A stretch of 64,000 nt of DNA from Bacillus sp. FJAT-47783 (GCF_022808615.1 NZ_JAKZKS010000006.1:62001-126000), one strand, 5' to 3'. Shown: positions 1 to 9,948, counted from the first letter of the stretch. Notes: a model not told the origin generated them from the letters alone. Numbers and translations are program-made.

Positions 1-1134
1 ACGTTATGGATGGCCTTATCTGCCAATTATCCAATCGCAATAGCACCAGGGATGGGACTTAATGCATTTTTCGCTTATTCAGTTGTTGGAGCAAGTGAAG
101 ATATCTCTTATCAAATTGCGTTTTCAGCTGTCTTTATTGCAGGAATTATTTTTATCCTCCTTTCTTTAACACCTTTTCGGAAACACTTAATTGAAGCGAT
201 ACCACAAAACTTAAAAAACGGTATTACAGCTGGGATCGGCTTATTTATCGCCTTTATCGGTTTACGAATGACAGGCATCATTGCTGATCATCCTACGAAT
301 TTAGTCACACTTGGTGATTTACATTCACCGTCTGTAATACTCGCTTTTACCGGACTTGCGATAACGCTCATTTTAATGAGCCTAAATATTCACGGTGCGC
401 TTTTTATCGGAATGATTGCAACTGGAATGATTGCGGTGATCACAGGACAGTTATCCTTTAACGAAGGATTTACATCACTTCCAAAATTACCGGAGGGCAT
501 TATCGTTTCCAATCCCATTTCGGCGATTGGCGATGTCATTAGTCATAGTTTATATGCTGTCGTTTTTTCGTTCTTGCTCGTGACGATTTTCGATACAACA
601 GGTACGATGATTGGTGTGGCGAAACAAGCAGGTTTAATGAAGGGAAATGAAATGCCACGGGCACGAAAAGCACTCCTCGCTGATTCAATTGCTGCTACAG
701 CAGGTGCCATGTTTGGCACTTCCCCAACAAGCGCCTATATTGAATCATCTTCTGGAGTCGCAGCCGGTGGTCGTACAGGATTAACAACACTCGTTGTCGC
801 CATTTTATTTTGCTTGACTGCCTTTTTTAGCCCGACTGTAGCTGCGGTATCGAGTGTCGCTGCCATTACATCACCAGCACTCATTATTGTCGGAAGTTTA
901 ATGATGGGAGCTATTGCCGAAATAAATTGGAAGCAGTTAGATGAAGCCTTCCCTGCCTTTTTAGTTATATTAAGTATGCCGCTTACATCAAGTATTGCTA
1001 CTGGAATTGCATTAGGTTTTATTTCGTATCCTTTAATGAAAATCGTAAAAGGGAAAGGAAAAGAGGTTCATCCTTTTGTATACTTGTTTGCCGTGTTATT
1101 TTTCTATCAACTATTTTTCCTAGGGACACATTAA
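1..1134 (+). CDS. pbuO: NCS2-family purine permease, 5' end cut by window edge
   Basis: Membrane permease of the AzgA-like branch of the NCS2 family (PbuG/PbuO), which imports guanine or hypoxanthine. The frame is open from base 1, and the first visible Met (base 10) lies inside the conserved ANYPIAIAPGMGLNAFF block. This shows that the N-terminal ~60 residues lie outside the window rather than being lost. About ten hydrophobic segments follow, with the GTSPTSAYIESSSGVAAGGR substrate block near the middle. The symbol is chosen because the next genes match the B. subtilis ytiP(pbuO)-ytzE-ytgP order; pbuG cannot be excluded. A strong hairpin terminator follows. Confidence 0.85.
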   Translation, partial: TLWMALSANYPIAIAPGMGLNAFFAYSVVGASEDISYQIAFSAVFIAGIIFILLSLTPFRKHLIEAIPQNLKNGITAGIGLFIAFIGLRMTGIIADHPTNLVTLGDLHSPSVILAFTGLAITLILMSLNIHGALFIGMIATGMIAVITGQLSFNEGFTSLPKLPEGIIVSNPISAIGDVISHSLYAVVFSFLLVTIFDTTGTMIGVAKQAGLMKGNEMPRARKALLADSIAATAGAMFGTSPTSAYIESSSGVAAGGRTGLTTLVVAILFCLTAFFSPTVAAVSSVAAITSPALIIVGSLMMGAIAEINWKQLDEAFPAFLVILSMPLTSSIATGIALGFISYPLMKIVKGKGKEVHPFVYLFAVLFFYQLFFLGTH

Positions 1135-1153
1135 AGACCTTCACGACTTATTG

Positions 1154-1190
1154 AAAAAAGCGATGTGTCAATTGATACATCGCTTTTTTT
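1154..1190 (+). terminator. Rho-independent terminator of the purine permease
   Basis: The arms GCGATGT and ACATCGC surround a short loop and are followed by seven T. It lies 20 bp after the permease stop codon. Confidence 0.85.
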
Positions 1191-1423
1191 ACATTAATCC
1201 GTCATATTTTTTTAATTGTTTCATATATGTTTCATAGCAGCATACTTTTTATCATTCTGTTAATATTATGTAAAAATAGATCTATGACTAGAATATAGCC
1301 CCTCATATCGTGTAAAATAGACTTGTAACGTTTAACAACTTAATACATTAAAGAGCCTCATAAGAATGTGACATCGGAGTTGTAGTAGGAAAAAGGCTGC
1401 ATTAAACGATAAGGAGTGGTTTT

Positions 1424-1645
1424 TTGAAACCTTCGACAAACCGTATGCTAACTCGAATTAAATCAGTCTACATGTTTATTCAAGAAAAAGGAACTGTAAC
1501 AACTCAAGACCTCGTTGATGAATTTGGTATTACACCAAGAACCGTTCAACGTGATTTAAACGTGTTAGCATATAACGATTTGGTGCAAAGCCCTGCAAGA
1601 GGTAAATGGACAACTACAGATAAGAAAGTAAAGATGTCATCTTAA
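1424..1645 (+). CDS. ytzE: YtzE-like small DeoR-type HTH protein
   Basis: A 73-residue protein made almost only of a DeoR-type winged helix-turn-helix: helices around residues 8-45 carry the TTQDLVDEFGITPRTVQRDL recognition block. It lacks the C-terminal sugar-phosphate sensor of full DeoR regulators, as does B. subtilis YtzE. The start is TTG at 1424, chosen because AAGGAGTGG at 1411-1419 is correctly spaced. It is monocistronic between two terminators. The target genes are unknown. DNA binding is inferred from the fold only. Confidence 0.85.
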   Translation: MKPSTNRMLTRIKSVYMFIQEKGTVTTQDLVDEFGITPRTVQRDLNVLAYNDLVQSPARGKWTTTDKKVKMSS

Positions 1646-1682
1646 ATGGAAAATAAAAAAACACCTTTTTGTATATACATAT

Positions 1683-1709
1683 GGAACCTGCAAGCAGGTT
1701 CCTTTTTTT
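1683..1709 (+). terminator. Terminator of ytzE
   Basis: GGAACCTGC/GCAGGTTCC forms a perfect hairpin followed by seven T, between convergent genes. Confidence 0.9.
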
Positions 1710-1732
1710 ATACTAATTTCTTAACATCGTTT

Positions 1733-2458
1733 TTACAAATCGATCCCTTTCGCATTTTTTAACAATTCAATTTCTTCATCTGTTAATTCTCGGTATTCTC
1801 CGACTTGTAAATCTTCATCTAACGACAAGGGACCAATACTCACTCGTTTTAAGTAGGTCACTTTTTTTCCGACTGCCTCAAACATTCGTTTGACTTGATG
1901 GAATTTTCCTTCTGTAATCGTTAAGTAGATGATAGACTTTGATCCTGATTCGACAATTTCAAGCTGTCCTGGTTTCGTTTTATATCCATCGTCTAAAACA
2001 ACACCTTGTTTAAAGATGGCACCATCCTCTTCTGTGACCTCACCTAAAATATGAGCATAATACGTTTTTGGAATATGTTTTTTCGGCGATGTCAGCTGAT
2101 GGGCAAGCTGCCCATCATTTGTTAATAAAAGAAATCCTTCCGTATCTTTGTCAAGTCTACCGACAGGGAACGGTTGATACACGACATCCTCACATTCTAA
2201 CAAATCGATAACCGTTTCTTCTGTCGCATCTTCTGTAGCTGATAAATAGCCAGCAGGTTTATTCATCATTAAATAAATAAATTCTTTATATTCAACAACT
2301 TCACCATTTACCGTGACTTCTTGCTCCATTGGGTCAACGTGAATTTTTGGATCGGTAACGGTATGACCATCTGCTTTGACAACACCTGATTTCAATAATT
2401 TTTTAACTTCTTTCCGGCTCCCAAATCCGAGGTTTGCTAATAATTTGTCCATTCTCAA
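1733..2458 (-). CDS. ytzG: RsuA/RluB-family 16S rRNA pseudouridine synthase
   Basis: A 241-residue pseudouridine synthase. An N-terminal S4 RNA-binding domain (about residues 2-60) is followed by the catalytic domain with the GRLDKDTEGFLLLTNDG block, where the Asp after GRL is the catalytic residue. The length fits RsuA-type enzymes, which modify U516 of 16S rRNA. I start at TTG 2458, since the longer GTG at 2467 is part of the ribosome site GAGGAGGTG, and the family begins M-R-(L/M)-D-K-L. It lies 22 bp downstream of the MurJ-like gene on the same strand, so the two are probably co-transcribed. Confidence 0.88.
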   Translation of the reverse strand: MRMDKLLANLGFGSRKEVKKLLKSGVVKADGHTVTDPKIHVDPMEQEVTVNGEVVEYKEFIYLMMNKPAGYLSATEDATEETVIDLLECEDVVYQPFPVGRLDKDTEGFLLLTNDGQLAHQLTSPKKHIPKTYYAHILGEVTEEDGAIFKQGVVLDDGYKTKPGQLEIVESGSKSIIYLTITEGKFHQVKRMFEAVGKKVTYLKRVSIGPLSLDEDLQVGEYRELTDEEIELLKNAKGIDL

Positions 2459-2480
2459 AGGAATCACCTCCTCGTAATTT

Positions 2481-4091
2481 CTATGCGCGCATCTTCCATT
2501 TATTAAATCGAGCGCCGAACAGAACAGGTAATAGTCCTGAATAATGCGCTAAATATAAATACGTACCTGCTCCTGCTCCAACACTAAAGGTTAACATGAC
2601 CGCCGCTTGTAGCTTCCCGTCATGATAATGAATAAATAGTGAAAGAACAGAATAAACAGCAAGGACGACAATGACCATACAAATTGAGAATATTCCCATC
2701 AACACGGATCGTTTGATCAATTGTTTATATTTATATCCAGCGTGACGTTTAATCATCGAAAAGCTATATAGCAATGAGCCGAGAAACCCTAGAGCTGTCG
2801 CCAGAATCGAGCCGTACGCTTCAAATGCCATAATAAGCGCCGTGTTTAACGATGCTTTGATGATTAAACCAAGTGCTAAACTAATAACAGCTAATTTTTG
2901 TTTATTAATTCCTTGTAAGATAGCTGCGGTTACCGTAAAGAAGGAAAACAATAAAGCAATGGGAGCATACGCCGCTAAAATGTTTCCTCCGACTTCATTA
3001 TCATTGTAAAAAAGCATATAGATCGGCTGAGATAAAAGCGATAAGCCGATGGTAGCTGGCAGCACGAGAAACATTAATAGTTGAAATGTTTGATTGATTT
3101 GTTTATTTAGTAAGCCATTGTTTCTCTCTGTAAAAGATTTTGTAATCGTTGGTACGAGCGTTAATCCAAACGCTGTAGCAAGTGATACAGGAATCATGAC
3201 AATTTTATTTACCCAAAAATTCACAATCGAAAAAAGATCCTGCGCTTCATTTGCATTACCTGCTTGTATCATCGCTTGATTAAACGTCATTGTGTCGATA
3301 AATTGAAATAAAGGAATCGCCAATCCGACAAATACGAAAGGTCCTGCATACCGAAAAAGCTCCCCAAACATTTGCTTATAGGAGATAGTTGAAGCCGGAA
3401 CGATATTTTCCTGCATCGCTAAAAGCCTTTCTTTTCGTTTAAACCAATAGACGAGCAATATGAGTAGACCGCCAATCGCACCGACAAATGCAGCAAATGT
3501 AGCATAACCGACAGCCGTTACTAAGTCCCCGTTCCATACCTTTAATATGAGGTAAGAAGATCCGAGTAAAAATACAATACGGACAATTTGTTCAATTACT
3601 TGGGAAACCGCTGTTGGCCCCATTGATTGATGCCCTTGAAAAAAACCACGAATTAAACTCATGACTGGAACAACAATTAGAGCTAAACTCACCATTCGAA
3701 TAACAAGAACAACGTCATCTAACGTAATTCCAGCAAGTTCTTTTTGCCCTAAAGCTTCTTTCGCAAAAACCGGGGCAACTAAGTATAAAACAATAAAAGC
3801 CGTTATCCCAGTTAAAAACATGACAAATAAACCGGATTTAAACATTCTCCGACTTGTTTTATAATCACCCATTGCATTATATTTAGACACAAATTTAGAG
3901 ACGGCTAATGGAAACCCCATTGTCGCGAAGCTTAAAAAAACCGTATAAGGAGCATAACCATATTGAAACAAAGCTCCTCCCGTTTCTCCTACTAATGCAA
4001 AGAATGGAATGACATAAATCATCCCTAAAAATCGCGAAATATATGTACCTAATGTTAATATTAACGTGCCTCGTAATAATTTATTTGACAT
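2481..4091 (-). CDS. murJ: MurJ/YtgP-type polysaccharide or lipid II flippase
   Basis: A 536-residue integral membrane protein with about 14 hydrophobic helices, of the MVF/MOP superfamily (Polysacc_synt). It begins with the typical SNKLLRGTLILTLGTYISRF stretch, and length and gene position match B. subtilis YtgP (MurJ), which flips lipid-linked cell-wall precursor across the membrane. The upstream ribosome site (GGTGAG) is modest. Other family members export exopolysaccharide or act in spore cortex formation (SpoVB), so the exact substrate is inferred from synteny with the ytzE/ytfP neighbours. Confidence 0.82.
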   Translation of the reverse strand: MSNKLLRGTLILTLGTYISRFLGMIYVIPFFALVGETGGALFQYGYAPYTVFLSFATMGFPLAVSKFVSKYNAMGDYKTSRRMFKSGLFVMFLTGITAFIVLYLVAPVFAKEALGQKELAGITLDDVVLVIRMVSLALIVVPVMSLIRGFFQGHQSMGPTAVSQVIEQIVRIVFLLGSSYLILKVWNGDLVTAVGYATFAAFVGAIGGLLILLVYWFKRKERLLAMQENIVPASTISYKQMFGELFRYAGPFVFVGLAIPLFQFIDTMTFNQAMIQAGNANEAQDLFSIVNFWVNKIVMIPVSLATAFGLTLVPTITKSFTERNNGLLNKQINQTFQLLMFLVLPATIGLSLLSQPIYMLFYNDNEVGGNILAAYAPIALLFSFFTVTAAILQGINKQKLAVISLALGLIIKASLNTALIMAFEAYGSILATALGFLGSLLYSFSMIKRHAGYKYKQLIKRSVLMGIFSICMVIVVLAVYSVLSLFIHYHDGKLQAAVMLTFSVGAGAGTYLYLAHYSGLLPVLFGARFNKWKMRA

Positions 4092-4187
4092 ATCGCACTC
4101 ACCATACTGTTGGATTCAAATTCAACTTTTCTATTTTACCACAATCTTTATAATTGTAGATACTACATCGAAACACTATTTTTCTTG

Positions 4188-4216
4188 TTGTTCCCATATT
4201 TTTGTTTGGATATAAT
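4188..4216 (+). promoter_or_regulatory. Sigma-A promoter of ytfP
   Basis: TTGTTC at 4188-4193 and TATAAT at 4211-4216 are separated by 17 bp. Transcription would begin near 4223, which rules out the ATG at 4202 as the start codon of the next gene. Confidence 0.7.
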
Positions 4217-4252
4217 GAAGAAATGAACATTTTCATTAAAGGTCGTGAAAGC

Positions 4253-5527
4253 ATGAACTATGATGTCATCGTCATCGGTGGAGGTCCATCAGGGCTTATG
4301 GCTGCAATTGCTGCCGGTGAGAATAGAGCAAATGTGTTACTTATTGATAAAGGAAATAAATTAGGTCGAAAATTAGCGATTTCAGGCGGAGGGCGCTGTA
4401 ATGTGACAAACCGCCTCCCGATTGAAGAAATCATTAAGCATATACCTGGAAATGGACGATTTCTTTATAGTGCTTTTTCTGAGTTTAATAACGAAGATAT
4501 TATCCGTTTTTTTGAGAACCTCGGAATTCCATTAAAAGAAGAAGATCACGGGCGAATGTTCCCTGTCTCCAACCGAGCACAAGATGTTGTCGATGCCCTT
4601 TTATCCGAGTTAAAACGGTTAAACGTGACGATCCGTACGAATGAACCGGTTGAAACGGTATTGTATGAACATGGACAAGTGAAAGGAATTGTCCTAAAAA
4701 ACGGAGAAAAACTAAAAGCAAAGGCCGTTGTCATCGCGGTTGGCGGAAAATCCGTTCCTCATACCGGTTCAACCGGAGATGGATACGCATGGGCTAAAAA
4801 AGCCGGGCATACGATTACCGATCTATTCCCAACAGAAGTTCCGATTACATCAAAAGAAGCATTTATTCAAAACAAAACATTGCAAGGGTTATCGCTAAGA
4901 GATGTTGCGCTTTCCGTTAAAAACAATAAAGGAAAGAATATCATTACACATCGAATGGATATGATTTTCACCCATTTTGGCCTATCAGGCCCAGCCGTTC
5001 TTCGCTCAAGCCAGTTTGTCGTTAAACAGTTAAAAAAATCGAAAACAAATGATGTGAAGATGGCAATAGACTCCTTGCCAGATCGAAATGAAGAAGAGTT
5101 GTATCAATCGATTATGAAAGATTTGCAAGCGGAACCGAAAAAAGCGATTAAAAATGTTTTAAAAGGCATTGTGCCAGAACGGTATTTACTCTTCTTATTG
5201 GAACAAGCGAACATCGCCCCGAGCGCATCCTATTCCACTATTTCTAAAGATCGGTTACGTCAGTTTGTTCAAAACATAAAGCACTTTACTTTTACTGTGC
5301 ATGGGACATTACCGATAGAAAAAGCATTTGTTACAGGTGGCGGTGTTTCCGTAAAAGAAATTCACCCGAAAAAAATGTCGTCGAAAATGATGAACGGACT
5401 TTATTTTTGCGGTGAAATTTTAGATATTCACGGATATACGGGTGGTTATAACATCACCTCCGCGCTCGTAACCGGTCGACTTGCTGGAATAAACGCTTCA
5501 CAATATGCAAAAAGGTCAGGCGAATGA
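4253..5527 (+). CDS. ytfP: YtfP-like FAD-dependent oxidoreductase (HI0933 family)
   Basis: A 424-residue flavoprotein of the HI0933-like family. The dinucleotide-binding [17 protein letters not shown] motif is at the N-terminus, the family-typical [11 protein letters not shown] block follows, and the C-terminal [14 protein letters not shown] block contacts FAD. The reaction is unknown for the family. The start at 4253 is supported by a ribosome site about 8 bp upstream and by the promoter whose -10 box lies downstream of the alternative start at 4202. The stop codon is inside the loop of the terminator shared with the converging B12 operon. Confidence 0.88.
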   Translation: MNYDVIVIGGGPSGLMAAIAAGENRANVLLIDKGNKLGRKLAISGGGRCNVTNRLPIEEIIKHIPGNGRFLYSAFSEFNNEDIIRFFENLGIPLKEEDHGRMFPVSNRAQDVVDALLSELKRLNVTIRTNEPVETVLYEHGQVKGIVLKNGEKLKAKAVVIAVGGKSVPHTGSTGDGYAWAKKAGHTITDLFPTEVPITSKEAFIQNKTLQGLSLRDVALSVKNNKGKNIITHRMDMIFTHFGLSGPAVLRSSQFVVKQLKKSKTNDVKMAIDSLPDRNEEELYQSIMKDLQAEPKKAIKNVLKGIVPERYLLFLLEQANIAPSASYSTISKDRLRQFVQNIKHFTFTVHGTLPIEKAFVTGGGVSVKEIHPKKMSSKMMNGLYFCGEILDIHGYTGGYNITSALVTGRLAGINASQYAKRSGE

Positions 5528-5542
5528 TTCCCTGACCTTTTT
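5509..5542. terminator. Bidirectional terminator between ytfP and the B12 operon
   Basis: AAAAAGGTCAGG and CCTGACCTTTTT form a hairpin flanked by A and T runs, so it can stop both converging transcripts. The ytfP stop codon lies in the loop. Confidence 0.85.
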
Positions 5543-5573
5543 CAAATATACTGTTTTTATTACAAGGTAAGCT

Positions 5574-6116
5574 TTAAAATTCAATTCCTTTTATAGCTGT
5601 TGTACCTTCCGTATAATAATGTTTCACGAGGTTCATTTCTGTTACTAAATCGGCTTTCTCTTTCACTTCTTCCTTCGCATTTCTGCCGGTTATCACTAAA
5701 TGCATCGATTCGGGCTTCTGTTCAATTAAATCGAGAACTTCTTGTAGAGGAAGAACATCCTCAATGGGAAAAGATGTGATACTTAATGCATTATTTAGTT
5801 CATCTAAAATGACAAGATCGTAATTGCCTGAATATACTTTTTCCTTGGCTAATTTCCAAGCTTCCTTTAGTGCATCCCGATGTTCTTCAGGGGTTTTTGT
5901 CCACGTAAAGCCTACTCCTTTTTGGACAATTTCAATTCCGAGCTTTTGAAAAACAATCTGTTCCCCATACGTTCTTTCGGGCGATTTAATAAATTGTAAA
6001 ACACATACACGAAGACCTCTGCCAAATGCCCGGACGGCGAGTCCTAAACTCGCTGTCGTTTTTCCTTTTCCATCACCTGTATAAATGAGCACTTGTCCCT
6101 TTTTAGTTTTCTCCAT
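5574..6116 (-). CDS. btuR: Cob(I)yrinate a,c-diamide adenosyltransferase (BtuR/CobO type)
   Basis: A 180-residue P-loop enzyme that transfers the 5'-deoxyadenosyl group of ATP to cobalt, making the upper ligand of coenzyme B12. The P-loop GDGKGKTTASLG (residues 14-25) and the LVILDELNNAL Walker-B-like stretch identify the CobA/CobO/BtuR family, not PduO or EutT. TAGGAG precedes the ATG. It is the last gene of the operon, as btuR is in the B. megaterium cobI operon, 12 bp after the SUMT gene. Confidence 0.93.
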   Translation of the reverse strand: MEKTKKGQVLIYTGDGKGKTTASLGLAVRAFGRGLRVCVLQFIKSPERTYGEQIVFQKLGIEIVQKGVGFTWTKTPEEHRDALKEAWKLAKEKVYSGNYDLVILDELNNALSITSFPIEDVLPLQEVLDLIEQKPESMHLVITGRNAKEEVKEKADLVTEMNLVKHYYTEGTTAIKGIEF

Positions 6117-6128
6117 TTTATGACGCTC

Positions 6129-6905
6129 CTACTTTCCGATCGAATGTTCCATATGAAGCTGCTCAAACCATTTAATCTTTTCCCGAAGACTCACAACGTT
6201 TCCAACGAGAATGATCGCTGGATGGGATAAGTTTTCTTCTTTCACTTTTCGTTCAATCGTCGTTAAATCTCCTGTGACCGTTTTTTGCTCTTTATACGTT
6301 CCCCATTGAATGACTGCAACAGGAGTTTCCGGCGGTTTACCGTGCTTCAGGAGCTGCTCACAAATGTAGTGAAGATTTCCAACACCCATATAAAAAGCGA
6401 TCGTGTCCATACCTTTCGCTAACGATTCCCAATGTACACGATCTTCGTCCTTATAGACTCTGCCGTGACCTGTTACGATAGCAAAAGATGTCGCTAAATC
6501 ACGATGTGTAACAGGAATACCGGCATATAGAGGTGCAGCAATCCCCGCTGTTATTCCTGGTATGATTTCATATGGAATGTGTTCATTTGCTAATACTTCC
6601 GCTTCTTCAGCCCCTCTTCCAAACACAAATGGATCTCCTCCCTTTAGTCGAACGACGACTTTTCCATCTTGTGCTTTTTCAACTAATAATTGATGAATTT
6701 GCTCTTGAATAAGCGCATGTTTTCCAGGTTCTTTTCCACAATAAATGAGTTCTGCACCATTTTTCGCATAAGATAGTAATTCTTTATTAATTAAGCGGTC
6801 GTATAAAATAACGTCTGCTTTTTGAATACACTCTAACCCAAAAACGGTAATGAGCTTTGGATCACCAGGCCCCGCTCCTACAATATACACTTTTCCTTTA
6901 TTCAT
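6129..6905 (-). CDS. cobA: Uroporphyrinogen-III C-methyltransferase (SUMT)
   Basis: A 258-residue SAM-dependent methyltransferase that methylates uroporphyrinogen III at C2 and C7 to give precorrin-2, the entry point to cobalamin and siroheme. It has the family signature VGAGPGDPKLIT at the N-terminus and VRLKGGDPFVFGRG near residue 90. It is the single-domain form, with no CysG oxidase/ferrochelatase part and no uroporphyrinogen synthase fusion. I start at ATG 6905, which follows GTAGGGG and leaves a 1-bp gap to the upstream gene; the longer reading to 6965 overlaps that gene by 59 bp. Confidence 0.93.
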   Translation of the reverse strand: MNKGKVYIVGAGPGDPKLITVFGLECIQKADVILYDRLINKELLSYAKNGAELIYCGKEPGKHALIQEQIHQLLVEKAQDGKVVVRLKGGDPFVFGRGAEEAEVLANEHIPYEIIPGITAGIAAPLYAGIPVTHRDLATSFAIVTGHGRVYKDEDRVHWESLAKGMDTIAFYMGVGNLHYICEQLLKHGKPPETPVAVIQWGTYKEQKTVTGDLTTIERKVKEENLSHPAIILVGNVVSLREKIKWFEQLHMEHSIGK

Positions 6906-6906
6906 A

Positions 6907-7530
6907 TCACGTTCCCCTACTTCTCTCCATGATTTGTATAAACGCTTCTCGCCTTTGTTCATCACTTAATTGTATATAGTGTGGTTTTAATAATTCTTTT
7001 AAAATTTGCTGTTTCTCACTCTCATCCTCAATAGTTTGAAGAACTTCCATCCGACAGCTTTCCAAAAATGATAAATATCCTTCATAACGCTCATCATAAT
7101 GCGCTACTAATTCTTTTTTTATTTGTTTCGCTAAGCCAGGATAGGTACCGCTTGTTGAAATGGACATCATTAGTTTACCTCTTTGAAAAACGGCTGGAAC
7201 GATAAAATTACTTCTCCTTTGGTCATCAACAATGTTAATAAGTTGATGATCAGTTGTTGACTCAAAGACGATTTCGTTTACGTTTCGATTATTTGTCGCA
7301 GCTATGACTAAAAAAGCTTCTCGAATATCCTTTGGATCAAACGTTTTTTCTTTCCATTCGATATGGTGAAGCTGTGCAAGCTGATGCAACTCTTCTGTAA
7401 CGGTTGGACTCACGACCGTCACGTTTGCCTCAGCTTTTAACAGCGTCTTCACTTTTCTCGTAGCAATTTTCCCTCCGCCAACGACAACTGCTCGTTTTCC
7501 TACTAAATTCAACATAGCTGGATAATACAT
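6907..7530 (-). CDS. Precorrin-2 dehydrogenase (SirC/Met8/CysG-N type)
   Basis: A 207-residue NAD-dependent enzyme that oxidises precorrin-2 to sirohydrochlorin (factor II), the substrate for cobalt insertion by CbiX. It has the GGGKIATRK nucleotide-binding motif around residue 18, the INIVDDQRRSNFIVPAVF block carrying the proposed catalytic Asp, and the TSGTYPGLAKQIKKEL helix. Known CysG/Met8 proteins may also chelate metals; here CbiX probably does that. It is tightly packed between cobT (12 bp) and SUMT (1 bp), so the three are translated together. Confidence 0.9.
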   Translation of the reverse strand: MYYPAMLNLVGKRAVVVGGGKIATRKVKTLLKAEANVTVVSPTVTEELHQLAQLHHIEWKEKTFDPKDIREAFLVIAATNNRNVNEIVFESTTDHQLINIVDDQRRSNFIVPAVFQRGKLMMSISTSGTYPGLAKQIKKELVAHYDERYEGYLSFLESCRMEVLQTIEDESEKQQILKELLKPHYIQLSDEQRREAFIQIMERSRGT

Positions 7531-7541
7531 GCGTCCGTCTC

Positions 7542-8573
7542 CTAACCTTTGTTAGATACTCCTGCCTCCGTAAACGTAGCCATTTCATGTACCATTAATG
7601 TCGCTGATAAAAAGAGCGGGAAACAAACCGCTGCCCCACTCCCTTCGCCTAGACGAAGATTTAATTGTAATAAAGGTTCCTTCTCAAGAAAACGTAATGC
7701 TGCTTCATGACCTGGTTCAAGAGAACGATGGGTTGCAAATATATAATCACATACTGCTGGATCGATCAGTTTTGCAACACATGCGGCAACGGTAGTAATA
7801 AATCCATCTATTAAAATGGGAATATTATTTTCTGCTGCAGCAAACATAGCCCCAACCATCCCGGCAATTTCGAGTCCGCCTAGTTTAGAAAGAAGATCGA
7901 AGCCATCTTTTGGATCAGGCTGATGAACGTCAATGGCACGAGTAATGACACGCTCCTTCACCTTCTTTTGCTCATTCGAAATACCTGTACCATATCCGAC
8001 GATCGATTCCATTCGTTCACCCGTCATGGCACTTAAGAGCGCGCTTGACGTCGTTGTATTTCCAATGCCCATCTCTCCGACGATTAGACATTTAATTCCT
8101 TTTTCAATGAGCCGCTTTCCTTCTTCTTTTCCAATTTCTATAGCCCGCCTAGCTTCTTCCATACTCATCGCTTGACTATGTAAAAAATTCTGGGTACCAT
8201 TTCGAATTTTTCTTTGCCGAACGTTCGGTTCATTTACTTCTCCATCTACCCCGATATCGACAATAGAAAAAATAGCACCAATCTGTTTTGAAAAAACATT
8301 GATGGCGGCACCGCCATTTACAAAATTCAACACCATTTGTTTTGTAACTTCTTTCGGATAGGCTGATACCCCTTCTTCTGCAACACCGTGATCAGCGGCG
8401 AAGATGATCACTCCTGGTGGTGTCACGTCAGGTTTTTCACATCCAGTCACCTTAGCGAGTTGAATGGCTATTTCTTCAAGCTTTCCAAGACTTCCAATTG
8501 GCTTTGTTAACGTATCAATATAGTTTTTTGTAGCTTCTCCAATTTCATGATTTAAAGGTAAAATATTATTCAT
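7542..8573 (-). CDS. cobT: Nicotinate-nucleotide:dimethylbenzimidazole phosphoribosyltransferase
   Basis: A 343-residue CobT that makes alpha-ribazole phosphate, the precursor of the lower ligand, from nicotinate mononucleotide and dimethylbenzimidazole. It shows the TKPIGSLGKLEE N-terminus, the FAADHGV motif near residue 58 and the RLGEGSGAA block near the C-terminus with the catalytic Glu. Its ATG overlaps the end of cbiA by 8 bp, suggesting translational coupling. It is the only nucleotide-loop gene in this cluster: cobU, cobS and cobC are not in the window. Confidence 0.93.
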   Translation of the reverse strand: MNNILPLNHEIGEATKNYIDTLTKPIGSLGKLEEIAIQLAKVTGCEKPDVTPPGVIIFAADHGVAEEGVSAYPKEVTKQMVLNFVNGGAAINVFSKQIGAIFSIVDIGVDGEVNEPNVRQRKIRNGTQNFLHSQAMSMEEARRAIEIGKEEGKRLIEKGIKCLIVGEMGIGNTTTSSALLSAMTGERMESIVGYGTGISNEQKKVKERVITRAIDVHQPDPKDGFDLLSKLGGLEIAGMVGAMFAAAENNIPILIDGFITTVAACVAKLIDPAVCDYIFATHRSLEPGHEAALRFLEKEPLLQLNLRLGEGSGAAVCFPLFLSATLMVHEMATFTEAGVSNKG

Positions 8574-9948
8574 GGATCATTACACAACCTTTTTTATATT
8601 GTTTACATTTTTCAATCCAATTTTGAACGAGTTCTGGACATGACGCAAAATGAAGATGCGTATATCCTGCGATGACATTTTCTTTTTGAATACCTTCAAG
8701 CTTTTCTTGCCTTAATCCTTTCGTCCAATAAGCAGCCGGTACGGTTTCACCGGATTCAAACGTAGAGTAGTGAAACTCATGCCCTTTTGCAGTTAGTTCG
8801 TTTCCGAATAAATAATTTCCTTTTTCACCCCGAATCTCCCGATAGCCTAATGCCGCTAATTTTTTTTGCATTTTCACGTGTCCTTTGATGAAACCGATCA
8901 TTTCGTATTTTTTTCCTACCGTTGTCTCAATAGATTCTGTTAAATACATAAATCCGCCGCATTCAGCCAAAGTTGGCATACCACTTTCAACCGCTTCCTT
9001 AATGGAGGCCTTTACATTCTCATTATGAGCTAACTGTTCGGCAAACTCTTCCGGAAATCCTCCTCCAATATACAATCCATGAACATTCGGTGGTATTTTT
9101 TCCCCTTTTAATGGTGAAAAGAAAACAAGTTCTGCGCCACGCTTTTGAAGTAACTCAAAATTTTCTCGGTAATAAAAATTAAAGGCTGAATCTTTTGCTA
9201 CAGCTATTCGAACGTTTTGATGGTCCTTTTGAACAAAAAGCGGTTGATCATTTATTTCGATCGGTGAGACATTTGCTAAATCATATATTTTCTTTATGTT
9301 TACCGTTTGTGAAATCGTTTCTCCAAGTTGATGAAAAAAGGAATCGAGCTCTCCTCTTTCAATGGAAGGAATAAGCCCTAAATGTCGTTCTGGAATGGAT
9401 AATTCGGCATCTCTTTTTACATAACCGACGACGGGAATTTGGCACTCTTGTTCAATCGCCGCTTTTACGAGTTTATAATGCCCTTGGCTGCCGACACGGT
9501 TTGCGATGACACCGACAATGTTTACCTCATTACATAGTGCTTGAAATCCTTTTACAATGGCAGCAGCGCTCCGTGCCATACTCGCACAATTTACAACGAG
9601 TAATACGGGACTCTCCGTTAATATACTAATCTCAGCTGTGCTTCCGACATTGGATAATGGATCTTTTCCATCATAAAAGCCCATCACCCCTTCAATAATC
9701 GAAATGTCAGCACCTTTACTTCCATTAATAAAAACCTCCTTTACGACCTCTTTTTTCAACATCCAGCTATCCAAGTTTCTTGAGGGTCTTTTCGTTACGG
9801 CCGTATGGTAGGAAGGATCAATATAGTCCGGACCGCACTTAAATCCTTGTACGGTATAACCAATTTTAGAAAGTGCTGCCATTAATCCGATTGAGATCGT
9901 CGTTTTCCCGACACCACTTCCCGTTCCAGCAATCACGATTCTTCTCAA
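8566..9948 (-). CDS. cbiA: Cobyrinate a,c-diamide synthase
   Basis: A 460-residue glutamine- and ATP-dependent amidase acting on carboxylates a and c of cobyrinic acid. It has an N-terminal DTBS-like P-loop domain (IAGTGSGVGKTT, residues 5-16) and a C-terminal class-I glutamine amidotransferase domain with the nucleophile Cys in AECGGFMYL. The start is TTG at 9948 after AAGGGGG; the upstream frame to 10005 would overlap the cbiG end and has no ribosome site. It joins the corrin-ring genes to the adenosylation step. Confidence 0.93.
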   Translation of the reverse strand: MRRIVIAGTGSGVGKTTISIGLMAALSKIGYTVQGFKCGPDYIDPSYHTAVTKRPSRNLDSWMLKKEVVKEVFINGSKGADISIIEGVMGFYDGKDPLSNVGSTAEISILTESPVLLVVNCASMARSAAAIVKGFQALCNEVNIVGVIANRVGSQGHYKLVKAAIEQECQIPVVGYVKRDAELSIPERHLGLIPSIERGELDSFFHQLGETISQTVNIKKIYDLANVSPIEINDQPLFVQKDHQNVRIAVAKDSAFNFYYRENFELLQKRGAELVFFSPLKGEKIPPNVHGLYIGGGFPEEFAEQLAHNENVKASIKEAVESGMPTLAECGGFMYLTESIETTVGKKYEMIGFIKGHVKMQKKLAALGYREIRGEKGNYLFGNELTAKGHEFHYSTFESGETVPAAYWTKGLRQEKLEGIQKENVIAGYTHLHFASCPELVQNWIEKCKQYKKGCVMIHE